In this document: positions 9,120 to 15,810 of the stretch, in pieces | Layout: every line of letters starts with the position of its first letter | How positions within the stretch are numbered: position 1 is the stretch's first letter | Source: Galeruca laticollis | Taxonomy: Eukaryota > Arthropoda > Insecta > Coleoptera > Chrysomelidae | Length of the DNA: 64,000 nucleotides | NCBI GenBank assembly: GCA_963921935.1 | Contig: OY998180.1 | Span: forward strand, 61,458,551 to 61,522,550 | Reading direction: 5' to 3' | The notes under the pieces: generated by a model | What the model was told of the DNA's origin: nothing | The model's input: only the letters and a program-made list of their open reading frames with translations | Database searches by the model: none | Translations under genes and position numbers: made by a program

Positions 9120-9815
9120 TTAATACTTCTCTAAATCACTGACAATGTTAACTTTACAAAAAAACATATATTCTCTTAGTGCAATGGCTAATTCGCTATT
9201 GTTGATGTCACACATTACTTGAATCAGTTCAAATTTAGTCAAATTTTCATTAGTTTGACTGAAATTTCTAATGTTTTCCACCAAATTTTCATAGTATTCA
9301 CCAAAATTTATGGATTCTAAATGAGTGAGACGTGGGGAGATGAGGCAACGATCCGCTTGTAGTATTTGATAAACATCTTCTTTTCTTAAAGGTACACTGA
9401 TATCATGTTTGGTCACCTCCAACCATTTAACACGATCAAATACCATTTGTCGAATGGTGCAGTAGTCTCCACAAGATAACACAGCTTCTTCTTTTTTTTC
9501 TTCTTCGTGAAATGATGCACTTATAAATGAATTATTATTTAAAATGTCGATAAATGTGAACCATTCGTATGAGCTGAAGTTGATTTTCTTATGTTTATCG
9601 GTGTATGATAGAGTGATCGCAGTACTGAACGTTCTTGCGGGGCTCAAACCACAACCAATTCGAAAATCTCCATCTGTACAATACTCTGTGTACAATAAGT
9701 AGTGGTTTTCCTGTTTGGCTGCCATTTCATACACTTGTAAAATATGATCTAATTGTGTGTCATAATTAACATGACTTTGTGTAGCACTAAAATAGCCGCT
9801 GTCTTGAGAACTCAT
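9120..9815 (-). CDS. Unknown 231-aa protein of the element
   Basis: 231 residues with its own promoter (TATAAATA, 35 nt, TCAGT) and a 10-nt leader. The N-terminus is Ser/Gln-rich; the middle has beta-like segments around INFSSYEWFTFIDIL and VLSCGDYCTIRQMVF; the C-terminus is helical and acidic. A protein of this general type is common in insect adintovirus-like elements as far as I recall, with no established function. No catalytic motif is evident. It lies between the integrase and the replication genes. It is clearly an intact gene, but no role is assigned. Confidence 0.75.
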   Translation of the reverse strand: MSSQDSGYFSATQSHVNYDTQLDHILQVYEMAAKQENHYLLYTEYCTDGDFRIGCGLSPARTFSTAITLSYTDKHKKINFSSYEWFTFIDILNNNSFISASFHEEEKKEEAVLSCGDYCTIRQMVFDRVKWLEVTKHDISVPLRKEDVYQILQADRCLISPRLTHLESINFGEYYENLVENIRNFSQTNENLTKFELIQVMCDINNSELAIALREYMFFCKVNIVSDLEKY

Positions 9816-9822
9816 ATTGACG

Positions 9823-9860
9823 ACTGAGAATCTAACCTACAACTCTCTCCTCTATTTATA
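9823..9860 (-). promoter_or_regulatory. Core promoter of the 231-aa gene
   Basis: Minus-strand TATAAATA begins at 9860 and TCAGT has A+1 at 9825, 35 nt apart. The ATG follows at 9815. Confidence 0.6.
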
Positions 9861-9919
9861 CTCATTCACATCTCCTACTACTACAAAACAATATATTCAT
9901 GAGTAGTGAAGCGATGTAA

Positions 9920-10897
9920 TTACGTGACTACATCTGTGCTTTGTATCCAGGTGTTGTGTTTTCTATCTAAACCTAACCATGTAACAAACATCTTGTTGCC
10001 TTTTCTTTTAAGTACTTTCTCCACCAAGTAAATGTGTGGATTTGACGTTTTCTGTAGCTCTTCTTCGTAAAACCCTCCACTGATTGGGATACCTTGCAAG
10101 TCTTCGAGCAAATATGTGGTGGGATTGGTTATTTTAACTTTAATGATTTTGAATAGTTCAGTCGTCCAATTGGGTGTGTATCCCTTTTCAAAGACATGTT
10201 TCGACTTGCTTATACGAACAATATCACCAACTTTAAATTTACGAAGTCCGGCAATCTTTAGATGTGTATAGGTTTTGTTTAAAATATCTTTTTCGTTGGA
10301 TTTATTGACATTGGAAGGTTTATATTTGGTTGTTGAATGTTTTGTGTTATTGTAATCTCGTGTAATTTTAGGGAGAATGTCAATCCATCTATAGGTACCA
10401 TTTAAACTGAAATGTTTGTAAAGCTTTAATTTCAATGTTCTAATAACTCTTTCTGCCATAGAAGCTTTTTTCGTGCTAAATACACTATAATGATTAATCC
10501 CATGTTTTTTCATTAGTTGTTGAAACTTGCTGTTGTAAAATTCCGTTCCTTGGTCTGATTGGAGATTTTTAGGAACTCGTTTTGTGTTGGTGAGAATGTC
10601 TGAGAATGCACGAGTTAACTCTTCACCGGTTTTTGTCTTTAATGGACGTGTCCATAAAAACTTTGAAAAGCAATCGATGACGACTAGTATCATTTTGTGA
10701 TTTTTATTTTGATTAGCGTAAGGTCGCATTTCAGCTAAATCCATTTGCCATAAATCATCTATGCCTTTGACAATTGTACGTCTGCGTGGATAATTTTTAC
10801 GTATAGGTTTATGGAGTTCGTTAACAAGCTGGACTTTGGATGACATGTTTCGTAAGCGCATGCACTTTCTAAACTGATGATCCATTACTCTTCTCAT
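9920..10897 (-). CDS. int: Retrovirus-like integrase with chromodomain
   Basis: 325 residues. The rve catalytic core runs from about residue 48 (DLWQMDLAEM, first Asp), through the second Asp in LQSDQGTEFYN, to the Glu in MAERVIRTLK: the DDE triad of Polinton integrases. A beta-rich domain (FKVGDIVRISK) follows, then a C-terminal chromodomain-like segment (YLVEKVLKRKGNKMFVTWLG..NTWI). No N-terminal HHCC zinc motif is seen. The ATG at 10897 directly follows an in-frame stop and overlaps the end of the upstream gene by 29 bases. A TCAGT at 10872..10876 would instead favour the ATG at 10861 (residue 13). The protein inserts element DNA and makes the 6-bp target duplication. Confidence 0.96.
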   Translation of the reverse strand: MRRVMDHQFRKCMRLRNMSSKVQLVNELHKPIRKNYPRRRTIVKGIDDLWQMDLAEMRPYANQNKNHKMILVVIDCFSKFLWTRPLKTKTGEELTRAFSDILTNTKRVPKNLQSDQGTEFYNSKFQQLMKKHGINHYSVFSTKKASMAERVIRTLKLKLYKHFSLNGTYRWIDILPKITRDYNNTKHSTTKYKPSNVNKSNEKDILNKTYTHLKIAGLRKFKVGDIVRISKSKHVFEKGYTPNWTTELFKIIKVKITNPTTYLLEDLQGIPISGGFYEEELQKTSNPHIYLVEKVLKRKGNKMFVTWLGLDRKHNTWIQSTDVVT

Positions 10898-11447
10898 CTA
10901 TTTTCTTCTTTTGTTCAATTTCATGCTTCTTCTTCAAGTCCCTGTCCAAAACTTGAAACGAACGTTCTATGTATGTATTATACATATCGATCTTATCACT
11001 GATTAGAGTATTACTTTTCGACAATTTATCCTGTATTTCTTGTTTAAAACTCTCCAAATCATTTCTCAAAAATTCCTTGCCCATAGCAACTACCTCGTCG
11101 ACGTATATTTTAGTTGCCATATCTCGAGCTCTGACGGGAGGATTTCTCGAAATAAATGCAGCAATTTCGTTGATTTTATTTTGATGAGATACCAATTGCG
11201 TTTGTAATGAGGGGATTATTGTTTTTTGAAGTGTTTCGAGCTCATTATGGTACACATGTAATTGTTCATCAACATATAGTTTGTTAGCAACATCGCTATT
11301 TGCAGTCGGCATCTTTACATTACAAATTTTTACGTTTTCTGCATCAATATTACCGTCTAGAGTATGTGGATACGATACTTTCGGCATATACGGCTTAACC
11401 CGCTCATTAGCATGATTGCGGCGATGTCCAAACTTATCGACAGACAT
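10869..11447 (-). CDS. Fibre-like coiled-coil protein
   Basis: 192 residues beginning MSVDKFG. Two copies of a motif of the type NKLYVDE / TKIYVDE (near residues 55 and 112) resemble the N-x-x-YVD linkers of phage tail fibres. Between and after them are long Gln/Lys/Glu-rich heptad stretches consistent with a trimeric coiled coil, ending in KKKHEIEQKKKIDEK. This suggests a structural, possibly receptor-binding or fibre-stalk protein; inference from motif and composition. It sits between the DUF8207-like gene and the integrase. A TATA (11487) and TCATT start (A+1 11456) 31 nt apart precede the ATG. Confidence 0.7.
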   Translation of the reverse strand: MSVDKFGHRRNHANERVKPYMPKVSYPHTLDGNIDAENVKICNVKMPTANSDVANKLYVDEQLHVYHNELETLQKTIIPSLQTQLVSHQNKINEIAAFISRNPPVRARDMATKIYVDEVVAMGKEFLRNDLESFKQEIQDKLSKSNTLISDKIDMYNTYIERSFQVLDRDLKKKHEIEQKKKIDEKSNGSSV

Positions 11448-11453
11448 GATTGA

Positions 11454-11487
11454 AATGATTATGTTTTCCGTTTGTTATTCAATTATA
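11454..11487 (-). promoter_or_regulatory. Core promoter of the fibre-like gene
   Basis: Minus-strand TATAATT from 11487 and initiator TCATT with A+1 at 11456, 31 nt apart. The initiator is a TCATT variant rather than TCAGT. Confidence 0.45.
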
Positions 11488-12599
11488 TTGGCCTCTTTCA
11501 ACTCATTGATTATTGCAATTATCTCGTTGTTGTGTGAGAATGAGGTGTTGCCAGCTTCCTTGGATGCAATCAGTAATCTTAAACGGTCACACAGCTCATT
11601 GGGATCGTCCCAATAAATGTATTCCATCGGTTTTTCGTTGTATGACAAAAGAGGGCCACCACCACCGCCGCCGCCGACAACAAGACCTTTTCCTACATTA
11701 GTATATGGAGCGGTTTGAATGGATTGTTGTTGTTGTTGTTGTCGTTGTTTCTTTAATATTCGAGCTGATGGAGGTTTGGTTATAGTACTACTACTAATAT
11801 TTGATGAGTCAGTTTTAAACAACGGTCTAATTATGTTGCGATACTTTTCGGTAGCAGTACTTTTCAGACGATCTGCTGCATTGAGATGAGCTTTTGTTAT
11901 TGTTAGCAGAGCTTTGTAATTATTCAAATCATCATCAGAGTATTCATTGGGATGATTGTAAAACACAAGCTGATACAATCCCGAAGTCCCCGGTATATTT
12001 CCTTCTCCACCCCCCTCATCCTTCTCTCGTAATATGTTTATATTACCGTTTCTTTTATCGAATGCAATTCTACGTCTGCCCAACATCCAACCAATTTCAT
12101 CATTATATAATGGACCATAACTTCTATCAATTTCATCATCTTTGCGAAAGTAATCTTCAAGATATGGTTGACTAATTATTGGATATTGATCTAAATAATC
12201 TTCTATGACATCACGCGAAACGTTGGGATGTGTGCCTATATCATAATCATCATAATAATAATCGTCTTCTCCTTCTTCATCATCATAACGTATATTTCCT
12301 GATTCATCCGTCTCGGCTATGGGTTTTGTATCGAGAAATGATACATCAGCATTTTTTTCTTTTTTTGTCGTTGTTTCCTCTTTTGGAGGGATGAATTTTG
12401 AAACTATGGCTTGTTGTAATGATTTTGAGGATTTGACCATTTCTTTTAGCGGTACAGATATCGGTTTAAATAGCTTATTTAGAGATGTATCATGTTCTGA
12501 TTTTCCTAATTTTAACGCTAAATATTTCTTGCGAATAGATCTCGCCAATTCACTGATTTTTTTCTTACGCATGGCAATAGCAACCTTATCGTTGGACAT
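11475..12599 (-). CDS. DUF8207-like protein of adintovirus-type elements
   Basis: 374 residues. The N-terminal helical region (ISELARSIRKKYLALKLGK, then LNKLFKPISVPLKEMV) and the C-terminal YIYWDDPNELCDRLRLLIAS..HNNEIIAIINELKEA block match the family I know as DUF8207, frequent in insect Polinton/adintovirus genomes. The middle contains an acidic tract (EEGEDDYYYDDYD), the conserved LGRRRIAFDKRNGNI and GTSGLYQLVF strings, a polyglutamine run and a glycine run (GGGGGGGG). Function is not established; a virion or assembly role is inferred from its place between the ATPase and the fibre-like gene. It starts 24 bases downstream of the ATPase stop. Confidence 0.8.
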   Translation of the reverse strand: MSNDKVAIAMRKKKISELARSIRKKYLALKLGKSEHDTSLNKLFKPISVPLKEMVKSSKSLQQAIVSKFIPPKEETTTKKEKNADVSFLDTKPIAETDESGNIRYDDEEGEDDYYYDDYDIGTHPNVSRDVIEDYLDQYPIISQPYLEDYFRKDDEIDRSYGPLYNDEIGWMLGRRRIAFDKRNGNINILREKDEGGGEGNIPGTSGLYQLVFYNHPNEYSDDDLNNYKALLTITKAHLNAADRLKSTATEKYRNIIRPLFKTDSSNISSSTITKPPSARILKKQRQQQQQQSIQTAPYTNVGKGLVVGGGGGGGPLLSYNEKPMEYIYWDDPNELCDRLRLLIASKEAGNTSFSHNNEIIAIINELKEANIIE

Positions 12600-12609
12600 G
12601 GTGACGATG

Positions 12610-12644
12610 ACTGAGGATAATGTCTAGTGCTTTATGAATTTATC
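12610..12644 (-). promoter_or_regulatory. Candidate promoter of the DUF8207-like gene
   Basis: Minus-strand GATAAATT (12644..12638) and TCAGT with A+1 at 12612, about 30 nt apart, with a 12-nt leader to the ATG at 12599. It lies inside the 3' end of the ATPase gene. Confidence 0.5.
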
Positions 12645-13316
12645 GAATCCTTTACGGTACCTACCATTATTTAAAGCAAAATCTTTTACAATCACCAATG
12701 TTCCATAGTTGTTAGTAGTCGACCAGCATTCTGAGCAAATCTTTTTAAATTCTTCAAATGTCATGTCTGCTGACACATGTTCCTCAAATATATGTTTTAG
12801 ATTAATTTCATCCTGCTTGAATAACACAATCATATTACAATTGTCACGTATGAGCTGTTTTGGTATTTTCGAATATGTTTGACATAAGTAGGCCGCGTCA
12901 ATGAGCTTGTGCCTACACATTGAATAATATTCACGAATTTTCTGTTGTCCATCGCAGGCAACATCATCAAATATGAATATCGAGTTTGACTGCGCTTTAT
13001 CTGGACTAATAATTTCCTCATTGTCTTTAAATGGAAAATAACCAACACCTTTAACTTCTCCTAAGACTTCTTGCAACAATTTATATTTTGGTTGAAATAA
13101 CGACTTGGAATAAACGTAAACATTTTTGAATTTAGCACCATTTGGATCGAATAGGAGCGACAACATAACATTTGTCTTTCCACACCCACTAGGACCACAG
13201 ATGATTGCACGAAAAGAATTTGGTAGTAGTTTACCATGTTTACCAACAGATGATGGATTAGAGGTAAAGTCCAAGTTTTCAATGGGTAGCGTCTGCTCTT
13301 GTTGAACGATCTTCAT
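12624..13316 (-). CDS. FtsK/HerA-type genome packaging ATPase
   Basis: 230 residues, the usual size for the Polinton/adintovirus ATPase. Walker A is GPSGCGKTNVML (about residues 40-51) and Walker B is SIFIFDDVACD (about residues 112-122). A downstream segment (RHKLIDAAYLCQTYSKIPKQLIRDN) fits the sensor and arginine-finger region of A32-like packaging ATPases. It pumps element DNA into capsids in this family (known). It opens the minus-strand block and diverges from the PLA2 gene, with only 71 bases between the two ATGs. Confidence 0.95.
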   Translation of the reverse strand: MKIVQQEQTLPIENLDFTSNPSSVGKHGKLLPNSFRAIICGPSGCGKTNVMLSLLFDPNGAKFKNVYVYSKSLFQPKYKLLQEVLGEVKGVGYFPFKDNEEIISPDKAQSNSIFIFDDVACDGQQKIREYYSMCRHKLIDAAYLCQTYSKIPKQLIRDNCNMIVLFKQDEINLKHIFEEHVSADMTFEEFKKICSECWSTTNNYGTLVIVKDFALNNGRYRKGFDKFIKH

Positions 13317-13387
13317 CTTGTGAAGAATTTTATTAGAGTGTTATTCTATAAATATGGATATCGCAGCATTATCATACATCAGTCTTA
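13317..13387. promoter_or_regulatory. Divergent promoter between ATPase and PLA2 genes
   Basis: 71-bp gap between divergent ATGs. For the plus strand, TATAAATA at 13347..13354 and TCAGT at 13379..13383 (A+1 13381) are 34 nt apart, leaving a 7-nt leader. For the minus strand there is no TCAGT; a TATA-like sequence overlaps the plus-strand TATA. Confidence 0.6.
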
Positions 13388-14204
13388 ATGTTGGTGTTTG
13401 AGGGAGAAGGTCTTTTGAATTCTCTAATAAATAAACTGCCATTCGAACTTCACTTGCCTACCTACAATTATTGTGGTCGTAAGTGAATATAACTTGTCTT
13501 TTTTTTTCGTTAAACATATATTACGTACATTTATAGCTGGAACAAAACTACAAAAGCGACTTGCACGTGGTGACGCAGGCATTAATCCTTTAGACGACGC
13601 CTGCAAACAACACGATATAGCTTATTCGCAAAATAAATCTCTTGAAGAACGTCACAAAGCAGATAAGGAGTTGGAAGATAAGGCTTGGGCTCGAGTAAAA
13701 TCAAAAGAGGGATCTTTTGGTGAAAAAGCTGCTGCATTACTTGTTACTGGTACCATGAAAGTGAAACGAAAGTTGGGAATGGGAAGTCGTCCAAAGAAAC
13801 AACGACGTTCCTTTAATCGAGACGTAGTGCTAAAGGTGGGAAAATCAATGAAGAGAGGAGCATCTCTAAAAGAAAGCGCCTTGTTTGCCTTACGAGCAGC
13901 CAAATCACTTATTAAACAATTTGGTGGATCGAAGAAAATTGTTGTTCCTCGAGTGATACCAGTAAAATCTGGAGGTTTTCTACCACTTATACCTCTGTTT
14001 GCCGGTCTCTCAGCACTCGGAGCACTATCGGGTGGAGCTGCTGGGATTGCAAAGACTGTCATTGATGCAAATAATGCTCGAAAAAAATTGGAAGAAGACC
14101 ACCGCCATAATAAGGTTATGGAACATGTCGGAAATGGTTTATATCTGAAAAAGTATCCTAGTGGCAGAGGATTTGGATTGTATTTAAAAAAAAACTCGCG
14201 ATAA
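13388..14204 (+). CDS. PLA2-domain capsid-associated protein (two exons)
   Basis: Exon 1 is 13388..13478 and exon 2 is 13537..14204; the joined frame is 252 codons plus stop. Exon 1 ends within the glycine-rich calcium-binding loop, and exon 2 carries the catalytic LDDACKQHDIAYS helix (His-Asp dyad). This is the arrangement of parvovirus VP1-type phospholipase A2. The remainder is basic (KVKRKLGMGSRPKKQRR) and has a hydrophobic stretch (GFLPLIPLFAGLSALGALSGGAAGIA) that could insert in membranes. In parvoviruses such domains act at the endosomal membrane; a similar role here is inference. The ATG at 13388 follows the TATA/TCAGT promoter by seven bases. Without the intron the loop is interrupted by a stop. 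Confidence 0.85.
13479..13536 (+). other. 58-nt intron in the PLA2 gene
   Basis: Donor GTAAGT at 13479..13484 and acceptor TTTATAG ending at 13536, with a T-rich tract between. The phase keeps exon 1 and exon 2 in frame, and the boundary falls inside the conserved PLA2 calcium loop, so removal is needed to keep the family motif. The unspliced frame has a TGA at 13484..13486. Confidence 0.85.
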
Positions 14205-14242
14205 AGCTACCCAATCGTCCACTGTACGACACCGATATTGCG
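14189..14242 (+). promoter_or_regulatory. Candidate -1 ribosomal frameshift site
   Basis: A AAA AAC at 14189..14195 is in the correct phase of the PLA2 gene, nine bases before its TAA ends (14202..14204). A -1 shift enters the open frame that contains the protease. A downstream stem (14197..14203 with 14236..14242, seven pairs including one G-U) enclosing a small hairpin (14215..14218 with 14226..14229) could stimulate it. The spacing to the stem is shorter than usual. Untested. Confidence 0.45.
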
Positions 14243-14287
14243 CGTTATGCAAAATTATATAAAATCTCACACTTTCGTGGTGTTTTC

Positions 14288-14596
14288 ATGCGTGACACTC
14301 TACCTAAATCCGGTCCTCGACGACAACAAGAGTGTGCAGTGGTTAACTTGGACTCATCCAAAAACAGTGGAACACATTGGGTAGCATATATAAAGAAAAA
14401 CAATGTCATCGAGTATTTCGATTCATTTGGTAATTTGAAACCGCCCAAAGAACTTGTAAAGTATCTAGGAGGAGGAGGAAAAAATATTTTTTATAACAAT
14501 AATCAGTATCAAAACTACGATCAAATCAATTGTGGACATTTGTGTTTGAAATTTCTACTTCAACATCCTTGGAACAATGGGAGAGGAGTGGGATGA
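14288..14596 (+). CDS. Adenain-like cysteine protease
   Basis: 102 residues from the first ATG. The catalytic His is in SGTHWVAYIK, the acidic partner in EYFDSFGNL and the Cys in NCGHLCLKFL, the order of adenovirus-type proteases (Ulp1-like fold). In Polintons this enzyme is thought to mature capsid proteins. The same frame stays open upstream to 14162 with plausible protease N-terminal sequence (RYAKLYKISHFRGVF) but no ATG, so the true N-terminus may be reached by -1 frameshift from the PLA2 gene or by a non-AUG start. The ORF ends soon after the Cys and overlaps the next ATG by 20 bases. Confidence 0.88.
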   Translation: MRDTLPKSGPRRQQECAVVNLDSSKNSGTHWVAYIKKNNVIEYFDSFGNLKPPKELVKYLGGGGKNIFYNNNQYQNYDQINCGHLCLKFLLQHPWNNGRGVG

Positions 14597-14870
14597 CATT
14601 AAAACATTATTAATGCAAAAGCCACGAAGTTTTACTGTTGATGCGCTGAAAAAAGTCCCCATTCAATATCTGATTGGGTTTGTCAGCCCGTCTGAATTGT
14701 TGGATATATGGCATAAACTACCTAATGACTACAAAACAAATTTTGAGCTACAAATTCGTCTGCCGTGCTTCGTTCACTACAACCGTCCCGATTGGACAAC
14801 GCATTGGGATGGTCCTGCAAGTTCTCAGGCATCTTGTTTTCTATGTCAAAGTGTATTAAATAAATCTTGA
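14577..14870 (+). CDS. Unknown 97-aa protein overlapping the protease end
   Basis: 97 residues starting at the ATG at 14577, inside the last codons of the protease but in another frame. The first half is helical and charged (EWDDIKTLLMQKPRSFTVDA). The C-terminal half has paired Trp (DWTTHWDG) and a CxxC (SCFLCQS). It could be a separate gene translated by reinitiation, or a C-terminal extension of the protease displaced by a frameshift; the protease already contains its complete catalytic set, which favours a separate protein. Family not recognised. Confidence 0.5.
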   Translation: MGEEWDDIKTLLMQKPRSFTVDALKKVPIQYLIGFVSPSELLDIWHKLPNDYKTNFELQIRLPCFVHYNRPDWTTHWDGPASSQASCFLCQSVLNKS

Positions 14871-14886
14871 ACATAGTTCTGTGTAT

Positions 14887-14922
14887 TATTTAAAGTACCT
14901 TCATCCCTTGACATGCATCAGT
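14887..14922 (+). promoter_or_regulatory. Core promoter of the penton gene
   Basis: TATTTAAA at 14887 and TCAGT at 14918..14922 (A+1 14920), 33 nt apart. The ATG follows at 14927. The heptamer ATCAGTC is shared with the PLA2 promoter. Confidence 0.6.
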
Positions 14923-14926
14923 CATC

Positions 14927-15667
14927 ATGTCGCAGTTGTTGAGAGTAAATAGCACAAATCACGTATTTACATTCCAACCTCCTACGCCTATTGTACTCTA
15001 TCCTGAGAAAGACTATGAGTTAGCACTACGTTCCTTCCACTCATACCATAGTATACCAAACATTGAAAATCGCAAATTTCACTACTACGATGACAACAAC
15101 ATGATGCAGAGTTTTGATATACCAACGGGATGTTACGAAATCGCTGATATTGAAGCGTTCATACTAGACAAGTTAGGTGGTGGTGGTGGTGGCACCAGCA
15201 ATCCATTTGAAACTGTATTTGCGTTAAAACCCAATAATAATACGTTACAATGTATGATTTACAGTAAATATAGAATTCCGTTCGGCGAGCAGGATACTCC
15301 CAACTGTCTTGGCGACATATTGGGTTTTTCTAGACAGATACTCGAAGCCAAAAAATGGTACTCTTCAGATCTACCCGTCAAAATTATAAAAGTATCTAGC
15401 ATACGCTTCGAATGTAACATTACCACTGGAGCCTTTGACGCAGACAGACCTGCTCATACTATTTACGAATTAGTTATAAAAGTAGATCCTGGGTACGCCA
15501 TTGACGAAACTCCACATAATTTACTTTATTTACCTGTTATACCACAACGTGAAATTACTAACGTTACTGTGTTGGCTTTGGACCAAGACGGACATCCTAT
15601 CAACTTTCGTGGTGAAAAGAGTACCTTGGTGTTGGAGCTTAGAGCGAGAAGCAACAGATGGGATTGA
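14927..15667 (+). CDS. Penton-like minor capsid protein
   Basis: 246 residues, beta-rich throughout: a short N-terminus, then strands such as HVFTFQPPTPIVLYPEKDYELALRS, a glycine run (about residues 85-90), and C-terminal strands RPAHTIYELVIKV and STLVLELRAR. Size, position next to the major capsid gene and strand pattern fit the single jelly-roll penton of Polintons/adintoviruses. This is family inference, not a catalytic signature. It has its own TATA/TCAGT promoter and a 7-nt leader, and its 3' end overlaps the next small gene by ten bases. Confidence 0.75.
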   Translation: MSQLLRVNSTNHVFTFQPPTPIVLYPEKDYELALRSFHSYHSIPNIENRKFHYYDDNNMMQSFDIPTGCYEIADIEAFILDKLGGGGGGTSNPFETVFALKPNNNTLQCMIYSKYRIPFGEQDTPNCLGDILGFSRQILEAKKWYSSDLPVKIIKVSSIRFECNITTGAFDADRPAHTIYELVIKVDPGYAIDETPHNLLYLPVIPQREITNVTVLALDQDGHPINFRGEKSTLVLELRARSNRWD

Positions 15668-15810
15668 TAATTAATCATAAAAGACGTTCCGCTGCACATT
15701 CAGTTCCATTAGTTAAACGACGTCCTTCAAAGCAACAGCAGCAGCATCTTACGTTTGCTAACAAATTGTTCTTGCAATCTTTAGGCTTTTTGTTGAAAGA
15801 AAAACGATGA
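15658..15810 (+). CDS. 50-aa basic protein between penton and hexon
   Basis: ATG at 15658 overlaps the penton end by ten bases, and the TGA stop overlaps the hexon start as ATGA (15807..15810). It is strongly basic (HKRRS, VKRRPSKQQQQ) and ends in a short amphipathic or hydrophobic helix (FANKLFLQSLGFLLKEKR). Similar short basic proteins ending in a K-F-L-x-S-L-G-like helix occur before the hexon gene in related elements as far as I recall. A core or cement peptide analogous to small adenovirus core peptides is a guess. The precise double overlap argues it is real. Confidence 0.65.
   Translation: MGLIINHKRRSAAHSVPLVKRRPSKQQQQHLTFANKLFLQSLGFLLKEKR

Noticed and set aside
13652..14062. 136-codon minus-strand frame opposite the PLA2 gene
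   Set aside because: Antisense shadow of a well-supported gene.
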